A stretch of 64,000 bases of DNA from Roseomonas gilardii (GTDB lineage Bacteria > Pseudomonadota > Alphaproteobacteria > Acetobacterales > Acetobacteraceae): NCBI RefSeq assembly GCF_001941945.1, contig NZ_CP015584.1:372001-436000 (forward strand), in the 5' to 3' direction. The notes beneath the pieces are model-generated. The model had not been told where the DNA came from. It ran no database searches and saw only the letters and a list, made by a program, of their open reading frames with translations. Both the position numbers and the translations under genes were made by a program. Shown here piece after piece: positions 54,631 to 62,573 of this stretch. Within the stretch, counting starts at the first letter, position 1; each line of letters starts with the position of its first letter.

Positions 54631-55223
54631 CACGAAGCAGGCGTGATCCGCATCTGCGTCTCGCCTTCGCTGGCCCGGATGTCCAGGGTGCGGATGGCGG
54701 TCCCCTGGCCCGTCAGTTCCACCGACTGCACCGCCACGCGCAAGCGCTCGGTCAGCGGGGTCAGCCGCATCCGCCAACCCTCGCGAAGCGAACCCTCGAA
54801 GGCAATGTCGTAATAGCGGCGCAGCGTCGCGAGGTCCCCGGCCAGGGGGGCACGGATGATTTCCACCAGCGGACGGATGTCCGGCGACTGGTCCAGGCTG
54901 ATTTCCCGGCGCACCCCTTCGCGCGGCCGTTCCAGCAGCAACCGGTCCCCCTCGATCCGCAGGATTTCCTCGACCGGATCGAGCGTGTGCTTCTCCAGCC
55001 GGTCAGGGGCCACCCAGTGCAGTGTTCCGGTACTCGGGAAGGGCATCGCCAGTTCGGGCATGGCCTTCTGCTCCTGGAAATCGGCACGGCTTTCCCGGAC
55101 CTGGGCCATGGCCCGCATCATCGCCTCAAGCGGCGTCTCCGCCCGCCCCCCGCTTGTGCCCAGGGCCCACAGGGCTATCGGCAGCAGGCGGAGCATGGTG
55201 CGGCGGGTCGTGAGCGTCTTCAT
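54630..55223 (-). CDS. LolA-like outer-membrane lipoprotein carrier (ApeL-like)
   Basis: A 197-residue exported protein. Residues 1-28 form a signal with twin arginine (TTRRTMLRLLPIALWALG) and cleavage near GRA-E. The mature part has the LolA-fold pattern: SRADFQEQKAMPELAMPFPSTGTL, then DRLLLERPREG and YYDIAFEGSLREGW. LolA-like proteins shuttle lipids across the periplasm, here probably the polyene lipid. Its first 98 nt overlap the end of the acyltransferase gene in another frame, which is unusually long, and its stop overlaps the exporter start. Confidence 0.85.
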   Translation of the reverse strand: MKTLTTRRTMLRLLPIALWALGTSGGRAETPLEAMMRAMAQVRESRADFQEQKAMPELAMPFPSTGTLHWVAPDRLEKHTLDPVEEILRIEGDRLLLERPREGVRREISLDQSPDIRPLVEIIRAPLAGDLATLRRYYDIAFEGSLREGWRMRLTPLTERLRVAVQSVELTGQGTAIRTLDIRASEGETQMRITPAS

Positions 55224-56115
55224 GAACCTCCGGACGTTTCCAGAAATCGTAGAAATTGAACCAGTTATAGGGGTGGCGCCGCGCCATGTCCTCCAGCCGT
55301 GTCACATAACGGCCCATGACAGTTTCGAGATCGGCCTGACGGTTCTGCCGATCCGGTGCGATCTGATCGGCGAAGGGTTCGAAGCGGATCTCGTAACGAC
55401 GGGCGCCATGCCAGAGGCCGAAGGCCAGCATGACCGGCGCCCGGAGCACAGCCGCCAGGGCATGCGGCCCGACAGGAAAGCCCGCCGGCTGGCCCAGAAA
55501 GGAATGATAGGAAAGCCGCGCACCCTCCGGTCCGCGATCCGCCAGGATCCCGAGGAGTCCTCCCCGTTCCAGGCATTCCTTCGCGCGCAGCATCGCATCA
55601 GGCCGTCCCAGTGGAACCACCGTCGCCATATGCTGCGGAGCCACCGTTTCGAAGAAAGCCGTTGCCCGGGCGGCGTGATCGGCCTGCATCAGCGCTAGCA
55701 CCTCCACCGGGCATCCCTGGTCGGCCAGGCTGCGCATCGCTTCGAAGCTGCCGAGATGCGCGCCGAGCAGGATGCAACCGCGCTTCTCGGCGATCAGGGC
55801 CTGGAGGTGCTCCAGCCCCGTGACGCGGAACTCGTAGCCGGCGGTCTGGCCTCGCAACAGATAGAGCCGGTCCAGAAAAGTGGAGCAGAACGCGAAGTAC
55901 TGCCGGTACAGGTCGCGCCAGCCTGCCCGCCGACCCAGGGCGCGGCTCAGGAACACCCGTGATGCTGTCCAGCGTTGGGGTGCGGACAGAAGGAAATAGG
56001 CGGTAACGGGATAGAGCAGGAACTGGGCTACCCCGCCGCCCAGATGATCCACGATCCAGACCATCAGGCGCAGCGCACCGGCGCTGCCCCGTTCCGCCTG
56101 CCGTTCCCAGGTCAA
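55126..56115 (-). CDS. Lysophospholipid acyltransferase-like protein (ApeD-like, LPLAT)
   Basis: A 329-residue protein of the HtrB/LpxL-like acyltransferase group. The acyltransferase motif is GAHLGSFEAM (HxxxxE: His to Glu), followed by LADRGPEGARLSYHSFLGQPA and PAGFPVGPHALAAVL. One N-terminal hydrophobic helix (VAQFLLYPVTAYFLLSA) anchors it. In aryl polyene systems this enzyme is thought to attach or transfer acyl or polyene chains. The proposed TTG start at 56115 overlaps the upstream stop as TTGA. The last 30 residues are Pro/His/Gly-rich and overlap the lolA-like gene, so the true end function of that tail is doubtful. Confidence 0.82.
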   Translation of the reverse strand: MTWERQAERGSAGALRLMVWIVDHLGGGVAQFLLYPVTAYFLLSAPQRWTASRVFLSRALGRRAGWRDLYRQYFAFCSTFLDRLYLLRGQTAGYEFRVTGLEHLQALIAEKRGCILLGAHLGSFEAMRSLADQGCPVEVLALMQADHAARATAFFETVAPQHMATVVPLGRPDAMLRAKECLERGGLLGILADRGPEGARLSYHSFLGQPAGFPVGPHALAAVLRAPVMLAFGLWHGARRYEIRFEPFADQIAPDRQNRQADLETVMGRYVTRLEDMARRHPYNWFNFYDFWKRPEVHEDAHDPPHHAPPAADSPVGPGHKRGAGGDAA

Positions 56116-57848
56116 GCGGCAGTGGTCCCCGCCTGCTCGATCTCGCCGGACAGGAGGAGCACATCGCCGCGATGGCACTCGAAGGTGAAGCGGCCCACCC
56201 GCCCGGGTACCGGACGCCAGGTGATGCGCACGGTTTCCTCCGCGAAGACGGGCTGCATGAACTTTGCCCGGTGCACGCGGCGCACGCCGCCATGTCCCGC
56301 TTGTCGCACAGCAGCGAGAACACCATCCAGCAGGACCACGCCGGGCACCAGGGGCTGTCCGGGGAAGTGCCCCGGCAGACAGGGATGTGAAGCGGGCACC
56401 ATGAAATGGGCCGTACCCCCATCCGCCTTGTTCCGGGCCTGCCCTGCTGCGTGACGGCCAGGAGGAGCCAGGGCCGCATTCTCCCGGCCGAGACGCTCAA
56501 GGGCCTGTCGCGACAGTTTGCCGAATTCATTGCGGGGCAACGCAGGGAGCATCACGACCCGCCGGGGCAGGAAGACCGGGTCCAGCCTCTCGCGCAAGGC
56601 ATCCAGGATTTCCCCCGCCTCCAGATCCGGGGCGACGGCATAGACCGCCAAGCGGGCGCGGGGGTTCTGGTCCAGATCCTCCGGGGCGACGAAGACACCG
56701 TCCTCGACCCCCTCGATCGTGGTGAGGACATGGTTGAGGGCAGTGAGGGACGTCCGCTTGCCGCCGAGCTTGACCATGTCCGCACGACGCCCGAGCAGGC
56801 GGAAGCGGCCATCGGCATCCTGCTCGATCGCATCGGCGAGCGGCACGGCAGCCATCATGCCTGGGACCAGGACCTCGACGCCGTCATCCTTCGCCGGGCG
56901 AAAGCGGGTTCCGCGATAGAGCCGCCATTCCGGTCCGTCGAGGGTGCGGCGGCTGGCGATCGAGCCGACCTCGGTGGCCCCGTAGATCTCGAGAACCCGG
57001 GTGTTCCAGGCGCGCTCGGCGGCCTCGGCCAGTTCCGCGGCAAGCGGAGCGGTGGCGGAAATCACGCCTTCCAGTGCCGGCATGGAGACACCGGAAGCCA
57101 CCAGGGCCCGCATCTGCAGCGGCGTGGTGACCAGGATGCGGCGGCCGGGTGCTTGCCGGAGAGCCTCGGCCACCTCGACCGGATAGAAGTTCGGGCCCGC
57201 ATGGCTCGTGCTGGCGGCGTGCAGCGGCTGCATGATCGTGGTCTCGAAACCGTACATGTGCTGTGGCGGCACCGTCGCGATCAGTGTGACAGGCCCGCTG
57301 CCTTCCCGGTCCTTCAACCCGAAGCATTCCCCGGCCGCCCGCGCGCAGGCGACGAGGGCACCCCAGGGCTTCGGATGGGCGGTAGGGCGCCCCGTGCTCC
57401 CGGAGGTGAAGCCGATCACCGCGATGCGACCCAGCGGGATCTCCGGGTTGGGACCAGTGTCGCCCCGGGCTTCCGGATGCACCAGCAAGGCGGACGGGTG
57501 TCGGTCGTCCCCCGGATCGGCCAGGACGCAGAGGCCGGGATACTCGGCCGCCAGCTCGGCGCAGCGATGCGCGGACCGGTCGCTGGAGAGGAGCATGACC
57601 TGGCCGCGACTCAGTGCCGCCGCGAAGCCGAGGAGGGCGTTGTAGCGGTCCTCGCACAGGTTCAGGACATGGCTCCGTTCCGGCAGCCGCGCGGCCAGCG
57701 CCGCGACATCCGCCAGGAAACGGCCACAGGTCACCGGTCCTTCCGGACGGCGGAAGACGATATCCGTCGTTGCCCGGCTGGTCAGTGGCGCCGTATTCCG
57801 CCCGTCATTCCAGGCATTGGGCGACCAGTCCGCACCGAGATCAGGCAT
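56112..57848 (-). CDS. AMP-ligase fused to a FabA/FabZ-like dehydratase (ApeH-ApeI fusion)
   Basis: A 578-residue two-domain protein. Residues about 1-450 form an acyl-AMP ligase: P-loop GFTSGSTGRPTAHPK (146-160), IYGATEVGS, GRRADMVKLGGKR and the catalytic-lysine region RNEFGKLSRQAL. After a linker, residues about 475-578 form a hotdog domain with SHPCLPGHFPGQPLVPGVVL, the FabA/Z active His. The ligase should load the aromatic starter (a hydroxybenzoate in known systems) on the acyl carrier protein. The dehydratase would be the second one of the cluster. In E. coli-type clusters these are separate genes. Confidence 0.88.
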   Translation of the reverse strand: MPDLGADWSPNAWNDGRNTAPLTSRATTDIVFRRPEGPVTCGRFLADVAALAARLPERSHVLNLCEDRYNALLGFAAALSRGQVMLLSSDRSAHRCAELAAEYPGLCVLADPGDDRHPSALLVHPEARGDTGPNPEIPLGRIAVIGFTSGSTGRPTAHPKPWGALVACARAAGECFGLKDREGSGPVTLIATVPPQHMYGFETTIMQPLHAASTSHAGPNFYPVEVAEALRQAPGRRILVTTPLQMRALVASGVSMPALEGVISATAPLAAELAEAAERAWNTRVLEIYGATEVGSIASRRTLDGPEWRLYRGTRFRPAKDDGVEVLVPGMMAAVPLADAIEQDADGRFRLLGRRADMVKLGGKRTSLTALNHVLTTIEGVEDGVFVAPEDLDQNPRARLAVYAVAPDLEAGEILDALRERLDPVFLPRRVVMLPALPRNEFGKLSRQALERLGRENAALAPPGRHAAGQARNKADGGTAHFMVPASHPCLPGHFPGQPLVPGVVLLDGVLAAVRQAGHGGVRRVHRAKFMQPVFAEETVRITWRPVPGRVGRFTFECHRGDVLLLSGEIEQAGTTAA

Positions 57849-58527
57849 GGGCACGACTGGAAGAGGATGAGCGGATCTCAGCCAGGATGGCCCGCATCGT
57901 TCGCCAGGGCGTGGCACGGCCATGCTGTGGCAGGACGCGGCCGCGGATCCAGTGCTCTCCCAGGAACAGGAGCAGGAGCGCCAAAGGGGTCACCGTCGCG
58001 AGCGGCCAGTCATGGAGGCCGAGCAGCATCCATTGCAGCAGGTGCAGCAGCACCAGTACGGCGAAGACGCTGCCCCAGAGGAAGGTCAGTCCCCGGGTAT
58101 AGGACACGCAGTCTGTGGGCAGGCCGCCAAGATCATGGCGCGTGTAGCGGGCGATCAGCGGCTCCTTCCCGGAACGCAGTGTCGTCCAGAAGCACGCGCA
58201 AAGGGTGGCATAGCCGAGGACCGGCAGAAGGTGCCGTGCCAACTGGGCCAGTTCGGGAAGGATCAGGAGCGGCAGGAAGGCCAGGATTGCCAGGAACCAT
58301 CCCCCAACCTGCCTCCTCCAAAGGCGTGTACCAAGTGCGAAGGCCAGGCTTCCTGCCCCGGCGGCGGTGGCGGCGTCCCACGCCACACCCGGTCCACCCA
58401 GGACCAGAGCGAGTGGAACTGCGCACCAGAGCACGACTGGAAGAGAGGCCGCAGCTGGAAAGCTGCTCCGGAAGGCCGTGGCCGGGATCGGAAGCGGCCC
58501 CCTGGCTCCCTGTACGGGAGGCGTCAT
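57841..58527 (-). CDS. COG4648 membrane protein of the polyene cluster (ApeG-like)
   Basis: A 228-residue inner-membrane protein with about six hydrophobic helices (for example VVLWCAVPLALVLGG, FLAILAFLPLLILP, FLWGSVFAVLVLLHLLQW, VTPLALLLLFLGEHWI). The loops contain RSGKEPLIARYTRHDLGGLP and RGLTFLWG, which are the usual conserved pieces of COG4648. Its role is unknown; it is always found with aryl polyene genes. The 8-nt overlap with the AMP-ligase gene and the 3-nt gap to the acyl carrier protein gene show operon membership. Confidence 0.85.
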   Translation of the reverse strand: MTPPVQGARGPLPIPATAFRSSFPAAASLPVVLWCAVPLALVLGGPGVAWDAATAAGAGSLAFALGTRLWRRQVGGWFLAILAFLPLLILPELAQLARHLLPVLGYATLCACFWTTLRSGKEPLIARYTRHDLGGLPTDCVSYTRGLTFLWGSVFAVLVLLHLLQWMLLGLHDWPLATVTPLALLLLFLGEHWIRGRVLPQHGRATPWRTMRAILAEIRSSSSSRAHA

Positions 58528-58530
58528 GGC

Positions 58531-58797
58531 CTAGCGTGTCCGGTTTTGCTGGATATAGGCCGTCAGGTGACGCAGTGAGGCGAAGATCTGATGGTTGCGC
58601 TCGTCGTCCGAGCGCAGCTGACAGCCGTAACGCTGGGAAATCGCCAGGGCTATTTCCAGAGCATCGATGGAATCCAGGCCTAGCCCTGTTCTGAACAGGG
58701 GGGCTTCCGGATCGATGTCCTCGGCGGACATCTCCAGATGGAGTGCCTCGACGATCAGTGCCGCCACCTCGGACTCCATGGTCACTGTCGAATCCAC
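58531..58797 (-). CDS. Acyl carrier protein of the polyene cluster
   Basis: An 88-residue acidic carrier protein. The phosphopantetheine attachment Ser43 is in GLGLDSIDALEIA. Typical helices precede (VAALIVEALHLE) and follow it. It carries the growing polyene. I chose the GTG at 58797 because GGGAGAGAGG lies at ideal distance; a GTG at 58818 and an ATG at 58779 are alternatives. Characterised clusters often have two carrier proteins, but only one is seen here. Confidence 0.85.
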   Translation of the reverse strand: MDSTVTMESEVAALIVEALHLEMSAEDIDPEAPLFRTGLGLDSIDALEIALAISQRYGCQLRSDDERNHQIFASLRHLTAYIQQNRTR

Positions 58798-58841
58798 GAC
58801 GGCCTCTCTCCCCAACACCGCAAACCAAGGAACAAGAGAGG

Positions 58842-59318
58842 TTAGCGGGCCGGAACCATCCCTGAAACTGACTTATAATTCAACCACCTCACCGTGTTCG
58901 CGGCTTCGTTGTGTGCTTTTTCGCACACAGTGTAACATCGGCCGAAAGGACCAGCGGAGGATGCGGCCGTCCGCTCGGAGCGGTAGAACGACCAGGACAG
59001 GCCCAGAGCCAGGCTGAAATTCCAGTCGCGCCTGAACAGAGGATTCTCGCCGTTGGCTGCGCCGTGGAAGGTCTCCACCCGGCTGCCCCGAACACCCTGG
59101 TCGTCACTGCGAAGGATCTCCCCACGGTAGATGGCGTAGGGAAAGGGGATTCCTTGGAAGTGGTTCAGCCCGGCCGCCGGATAGTCCGGCACCCCGCCCG
59201 CCCCATCGCCGATCCCAACCTCGAAAACAGGTAGGCGAACATCTTGGGCTGACGCGGGAACTGTGACGGAGATGGTGGCCCAGAGCAGGATGGGCAGGAG
59301 AGGGAGACACCGGCTCAA
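58842..59318 (-). pseudogene. MipA/OmpV-family outer membrane protein with internal deletion
   Basis: A 158-residue reading frame. The signal peptide (MSRCLPLLPILLWATISVTVPASA) is followed by a MipA/OmpV-like start: FEVGIGDGAGGVPDYPAAGL and IPFPYAIYRGEILRSDDQGVRG. From about residue 82 the frame jumps to what looks like the family C-terminus, NPLFRRDWNFSLALGLSWSF, then an unrelated tail with a CYTVC segment. Family members are about 250-300 residues, so roughly 100-150 residues of the barrel appear missing. The gene overlaps the methyltransferase stop as ATGA. It is probably non-functional; a short real protein cannot be ruled out. Confidence 0.6.
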
Positions 59319-59983
59319 GCGGAACTTTCCGCATGCAGGAGGACATTGGGGAGAGGGGTTCCGGCCCAGCAGGGGGCGATCGTGACGCGAAAACCCCGGG
59401 CTTCCAGAGGGGCTGCCAGACTCGCGAGAGGTAAGGGGCGGATGCTCCGACCATGATCGCCACGCATGATCCGGTTCAGGAATTCCATCGCGAAGCCCAT
59501 GTGGCTGCGCCAGCTGAGGTCCGGATCGAATGCACGGATGACGATGCGCCGACGCGCAGCCAGAGCCATCGCTTCGAGGAGACGGCGTTGCGCGGGTTCC
59601 GGCATCTGGTAGAGCACATCCACGGCCAGCACCGTATCGCAGTCGGGCAGGGAAGCCGAGGTGGCGAGATCCACCTGCTGGAAGCAGGCTGGCAGGGCTG
59701 GCTCCCCGCGCTGGTGGCCGGCGGCGCGACCAGCCTCTTCGAGCTTGCGCCGGTCCTGATCCAGTCCGATCGCCTCGGTTGCCAGTCCCGCCTGCAACAA
59801 GGTGACGGAAAACTGCCCCAGGCCGCAGCCAAGATCGACCACCCTGCCGAAGCCGCCACAGCGCACCGCCAGGGCCATGATCGCGGCGGTCGCCGGATCG
59901 CGTCGCAGTTTGGAAGCCACGTAGTGCCGGGGAAAGCGCGAGGCGCCGGCATAGCGGGCAGCGATCCTGGGGATCAGCGCCAT
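59315..59983 (-). CDS. Class I SAM-dependent methyltransferase
   Basis: A 222-residue methyltransferase. Motif I is VVDLGCGLGQFSVTLL, motif II is around AIGLDQDRRKL, and motif IV is DTVLAVDVLYQMPEP. The C-terminus ends with PNVLLHAESSA. The length and location inside the pigment operon fit the methyltransferase that caps the aryl head group in aryl polyene systems (ApeB role), but it could act on another substrate. The start at 59983 lacks a strong ribosome site, and the frame continues upstream to 60109. Confidence 0.78.
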   Translation of the reverse strand: MALIPRIAARYAGASRFPRHYVASKLRRDPATAAIMALAVRCGGFGRVVDLGCGLGQFSVTLLQAGLATEAIGLDQDRRKLEEAGRAAGHQRGEPALPACFQQVDLATSASLPDCDTVLAVDVLYQMPEPAQRRLLEAMALAARRRIVIRAFDPDLSWRSHMGFAMEFLNRIMRGDHGRSIRPLPLASLAAPLEARGFRVTIAPCWAGTPLPNVLLHAESSA

Positions 59984-60054
59984 GAGCCCGGGCGGTGCGC
60001 TGCCTGGCTGGCCGTGCCCGGCGTGGTCAGGGCGGATGGGGCGCACCAGCCAGC

Positions 60055-60825
60055 TCAGACGGGCCGCTGCGCGATGTAGGAGCGGAACAGACCAAGCGCT
60101 GTCTCGCAACGGACCTTGGCGAAGCCACCGTCATGCAGGTGCGAAAGGATGCGCTCCGCCGGCACGCAGGCGTCAATCGTCTCCCAGTAATATTCCATGA
60201 GCGTCCCCGATCGCCGGCCCGGTACCGCCAGCCTGCACAGGAAGGGTACTATCCCACCCAGATAGGCCCGCGCCGCCCACCGGGCGAGAGGACGGTCGGG
60301 CCGACCGATCTCCAGTAGCACCAGGGTCCCGCCAGGCCGAAGCACGCGGCGGAATTCGGCGAAGGTGATGGCAAGGTCCGACACATGGCGCAGGGCATAG
60401 CCCATGCTGAGGAAATCCATGCTCTCCGAGGCAAGAGGCAAGGCCTCCGCGCGGCCCTGGACGAGAGGGGAAGACAGGGAACGCCGCGCCTCGGCCAACA
60501 TGCCCGCGCTCGGGTCCAGGCCGACCACCCTGGCCGCATCCCCGGTCACCGCCGCGGCGGCCCTGGCGGTCAAGCCGGTCCCGACGGCGACGTCCAGGAC
60601 ACGGTCGCCCCGCCCGAGCCCGGCGCGGCGGAGCGCGTGGCGACGGTACCACTCGCCCGTGCCAAGCGAGAAGACCGTATTGATGCGGTCATATTGCCCG
60701 GCCGTATCGTCGAAGAGCTGCCGTACGAAGGCCGCGCGCTGGCTGTCCTCCGTATAGTAGCGGGACATGGTCGGATGCGGCGCCTCGCCCGTCGCGGTGG
60801 ACATGTCCTTCAACGTGGCCCCCAT
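60055..60825 (-). CDS. UbiE/MenG-like SAM-dependent methyltransferase
   Basis: A 256-residue class I methyltransferase resembling UbiE/COQ5. AGQYDRINTVFSLGTGEWYR, VLDVAVGTGLTARAAAAV, PLASESMDFLSMGYALRHVSD and RVLRPGGTLVLLEIGRPD are the standard blocks. The UbiE marks NIRN and a perfect quinone-site motif are weaker, so a C- or O-methylation of the polyene aryl ring is as plausible as quinone synthesis. It is the first minus-strand gene of the cluster and divergent from the acyltransferase gene. Starts at 60804 or 60768 are alternatives. Confidence 0.82.
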   Translation of the reverse strand: MGATLKDMSTATGEAPHPTMSRYYTEDSQRAAFVRQLFDDTAGQYDRINTVFSLGTGEWYRRHALRRAGLGRGDRVLDVAVGTGLTARAAAAVTGDAARVVGLDPSAGMLAEARRSLSSPLVQGRAEALPLASESMDFLSMGYALRHVSDLAITFAEFRRVLRPGGTLVLLEIGRPDRPLARWAARAYLGGIVPFLCRLAVPGRRSGTLMEYYWETIDACVPAERILSHLHDGGFAKVRCETALGLFRSYIAQRPV

Positions 60826-60918
60826 CTATCGCATGCCTGCGGTTGAGACAGCGATAGACCAGTTCAGGCTGCATCGGCTAGAGGTGCCGCATTGGGGAGA
60901 AGCGTAGCGTCTGCGGGG

Positions 60919-61785
60919 ATGAAGAACACCGATCCTTACGGAACGAAGGCTATTCCTTCCGACCGCCCTGAAGCGCGGTATGGCGATGATGCTCGCGGCC
61001 CACGGCCGGCCACGAAGGAGCGCCTCTGGGGTCGCCACGTTCCGGGGCTGCTGCGCCGCTGGGCAGAAGGGCTGACGTTCTACCTCATGCTTGTCATCTT
61101 CGCGCTGCTGAGCCTGGCCTGGAGCTTGCCGGCGGCCTTGCTTCATCGCCTGCTGCCCGAGCGGTGGGGACAACCCCTGGGCCGGAAGGGAATCTCGAAC
61201 GGCTTCCGCTTCTATCTTTGGCTGATGCGAACCACCGGCATGCTGCGCTGCGATCTCTCGGCCCTGGACGCGCTGCGCGACGAGGGCAGGTTGGTCCTGG
61301 CGCCCAACCATCCCTCGTTGCTGGATGCTGTCCTGATCGTGTCCCGCCTGCCACGTGCCATCTGCATTACCAAGCCGGCGATCTGGGACAATCCACTCCT
61401 CGGCGGCGGCGCGCGCCTCGCCGGCTACATCCGGAACGATTCAGTGCGGCCCATGATCCGGTCTTCGGCTGCCGCGCTTGCCGGAGGGCAGCAGTTGCTG
61501 ATCTTCCCGGAAGGGACGCGCACGGCGCATCCGCCCCTGGATCCAATCACCCGCTCCTTTGCCTTGATCGCGCGCGAGGCCGGTGCTCCGGTGCAGACGA
61601 TCCTGATCGAGTGCGACAGCCCCTATCTGCGCAAGGGCTGGCCCGTGCTGCGCAAGCCGGCGCTGCCGCTCCGCTATCGCCTCCGCCTTGGCCGGCGCTT
61701 CGATTCGGACGAGAGCGCCGCGACGTTGAGTCGTGACATGGAGGCGCATCTGCGCGACAGCCTCCGATCTGCCGAAACGCCATGA
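60919..61785 (+). CDS. PlsC-type 1-acyl-glycerol-3-phosphate acyltransferase-like protein
   Basis: A 288-residue membrane-associated acyltransferase. The catalytic HX4D is NHPSLLD, the substrate site is FPEGTRT, and one hydrophobic helix lies near residues 55-80 (LTFYLMLVIFALLSLAWSLP). In E. coli-type aryl polyene clusters an acyltransferase domain is fused to a glycosyltransferase; here the two are separate genes overlapping as ATGA. It may attach the polyene to a lipid or sugar. It starts a plus-strand unit divergent from the methyltransferase operon. Confidence 0.83.
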   Translation: MKNTDPYGTKAIPSDRPEARYGDDARGPRPATKERLWGRHVPGLLRRWAEGLTFYLMLVIFALLSLAWSLPAALLHRLLPERWGQPLGRKGISNGFRFYLWLMRTTGMLRCDLSALDALRDEGRLVLAPNHPSLLDAVLIVSRLPRAICITKPAIWDNPLLGGGARLAGYIRNDSVRPMIRSSAAALAGGQQLLIFPEGTRTAHPPLDPITRSFALIAREAGAPVQTILIECDSPYLRKGWPVLRKPALPLRYRLRLGRRFDSDESAATLSRDMEAHLRDSLRSAETP

Positions 61786-62573
61786 CATCAGGCTCCCGAA
61801 CACACCTCGTCCTGATCCCGTCCTACAACAGCGGACCCGTGGTGCTGGAAACGGTGCGGGCGGCACGGGCGCACTGGAACCCCGTCTGGGTGGTGGTGGA
61901 CGGCAGCGACGACGGGACCGGTCCCTTGCTGCAGGACATGGCCCGGCGCGATCCGGGACTGCGCGTGATCCTGCGCCCCCGCAACGGCGGCAAGGGTGCC
62001 GCGATCCTGGATGGGCTGGAACAGGCCATGTCGGCCGGATTCACCCACGCTCTGGCGATGGATGCCGACGGGCAGCACCCGGCGGGGAGCATTCCGGATT
62101 TCATGGCGGCATCACGACGGCAGCCAGAAGCGATGATCCTGGGCCTGCCGCAATTCGGCCCCGAAGCGCCGCTGGTGCGCGTGAAAGGGCGGCGGATCTC
62201 GAACTTCTGGACAAATCTGGAGACCCTTTGGCGCGGCATCGGGGATTCTCTATGCGGCTTCCGTGTCTATCCCATCGCGCCACTCGCCTCGTTGATGCGG
62301 CGACAGATCTGGATGCGGCGCTATGATTTCGATGCGGAAGCATCGGTGCGATTGTGCTGGGTCGGAGTGGCGCCGGTGAACCTGCCTATCCCCGTGCGCT
62401 ACCTGAAACCTGAGGAAGGCGGGATTTCGCATTTCCGCTATGGACGCGACAACTTGCTGCTGACCTGGATGCATCTGCGCCTGATGCTCGGTTTCCTGTT
62501 CCGTCTGCCGCGCCTGCTGCTCACGTCCCGTTCTGTGCCGCGCCCAACGCCTCAGGCAGGGACACGCTCCTGA
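61782..62573 (+). CDS. Family 2 glycosyltransferase
   Basis: A 263-residue GT2 enzyme. The N-terminal nucleotide site is LVLIPSYNSG, the metal-binding acidic pair lies in MDADGQHP, and GGKGAAILDGL is the usual donor-site block. A C-terminal helix pair (LLLTWMHLRLMLGFLFRLPRLL) suggests membrane association. With the preceding acyltransferase it matches the GT/acyltransferase unit of aryl polyene clusters, which probably glycosylates the anchor lipid. It converges with the deacetylase gene and their ends overlap by 53 nt. Confidence 0.87.
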   Translation: MTSGSRTHLVLIPSYNSGPVVLETVRAARAHWNPVWVVVDGSDDGTGPLLQDMARRDPGLRVILRPRNGGKGAAILDGLEQAMSAGFTHALAMDADGQHPAGSIPDFMAASRRQPEAMILGLPQFGPEAPLVRVKGRRISNFWTNLETLWRGIGDSLCGFRVYPIAPLASLMRRQIWMRRYDFDAEASVRLCWVGVAPVNLPIPVRYLKPEEGGISHFRYGRDNLLLTWMHLRLMLGFLFRLPRLLLTSRSVPRPTPQAGTRS

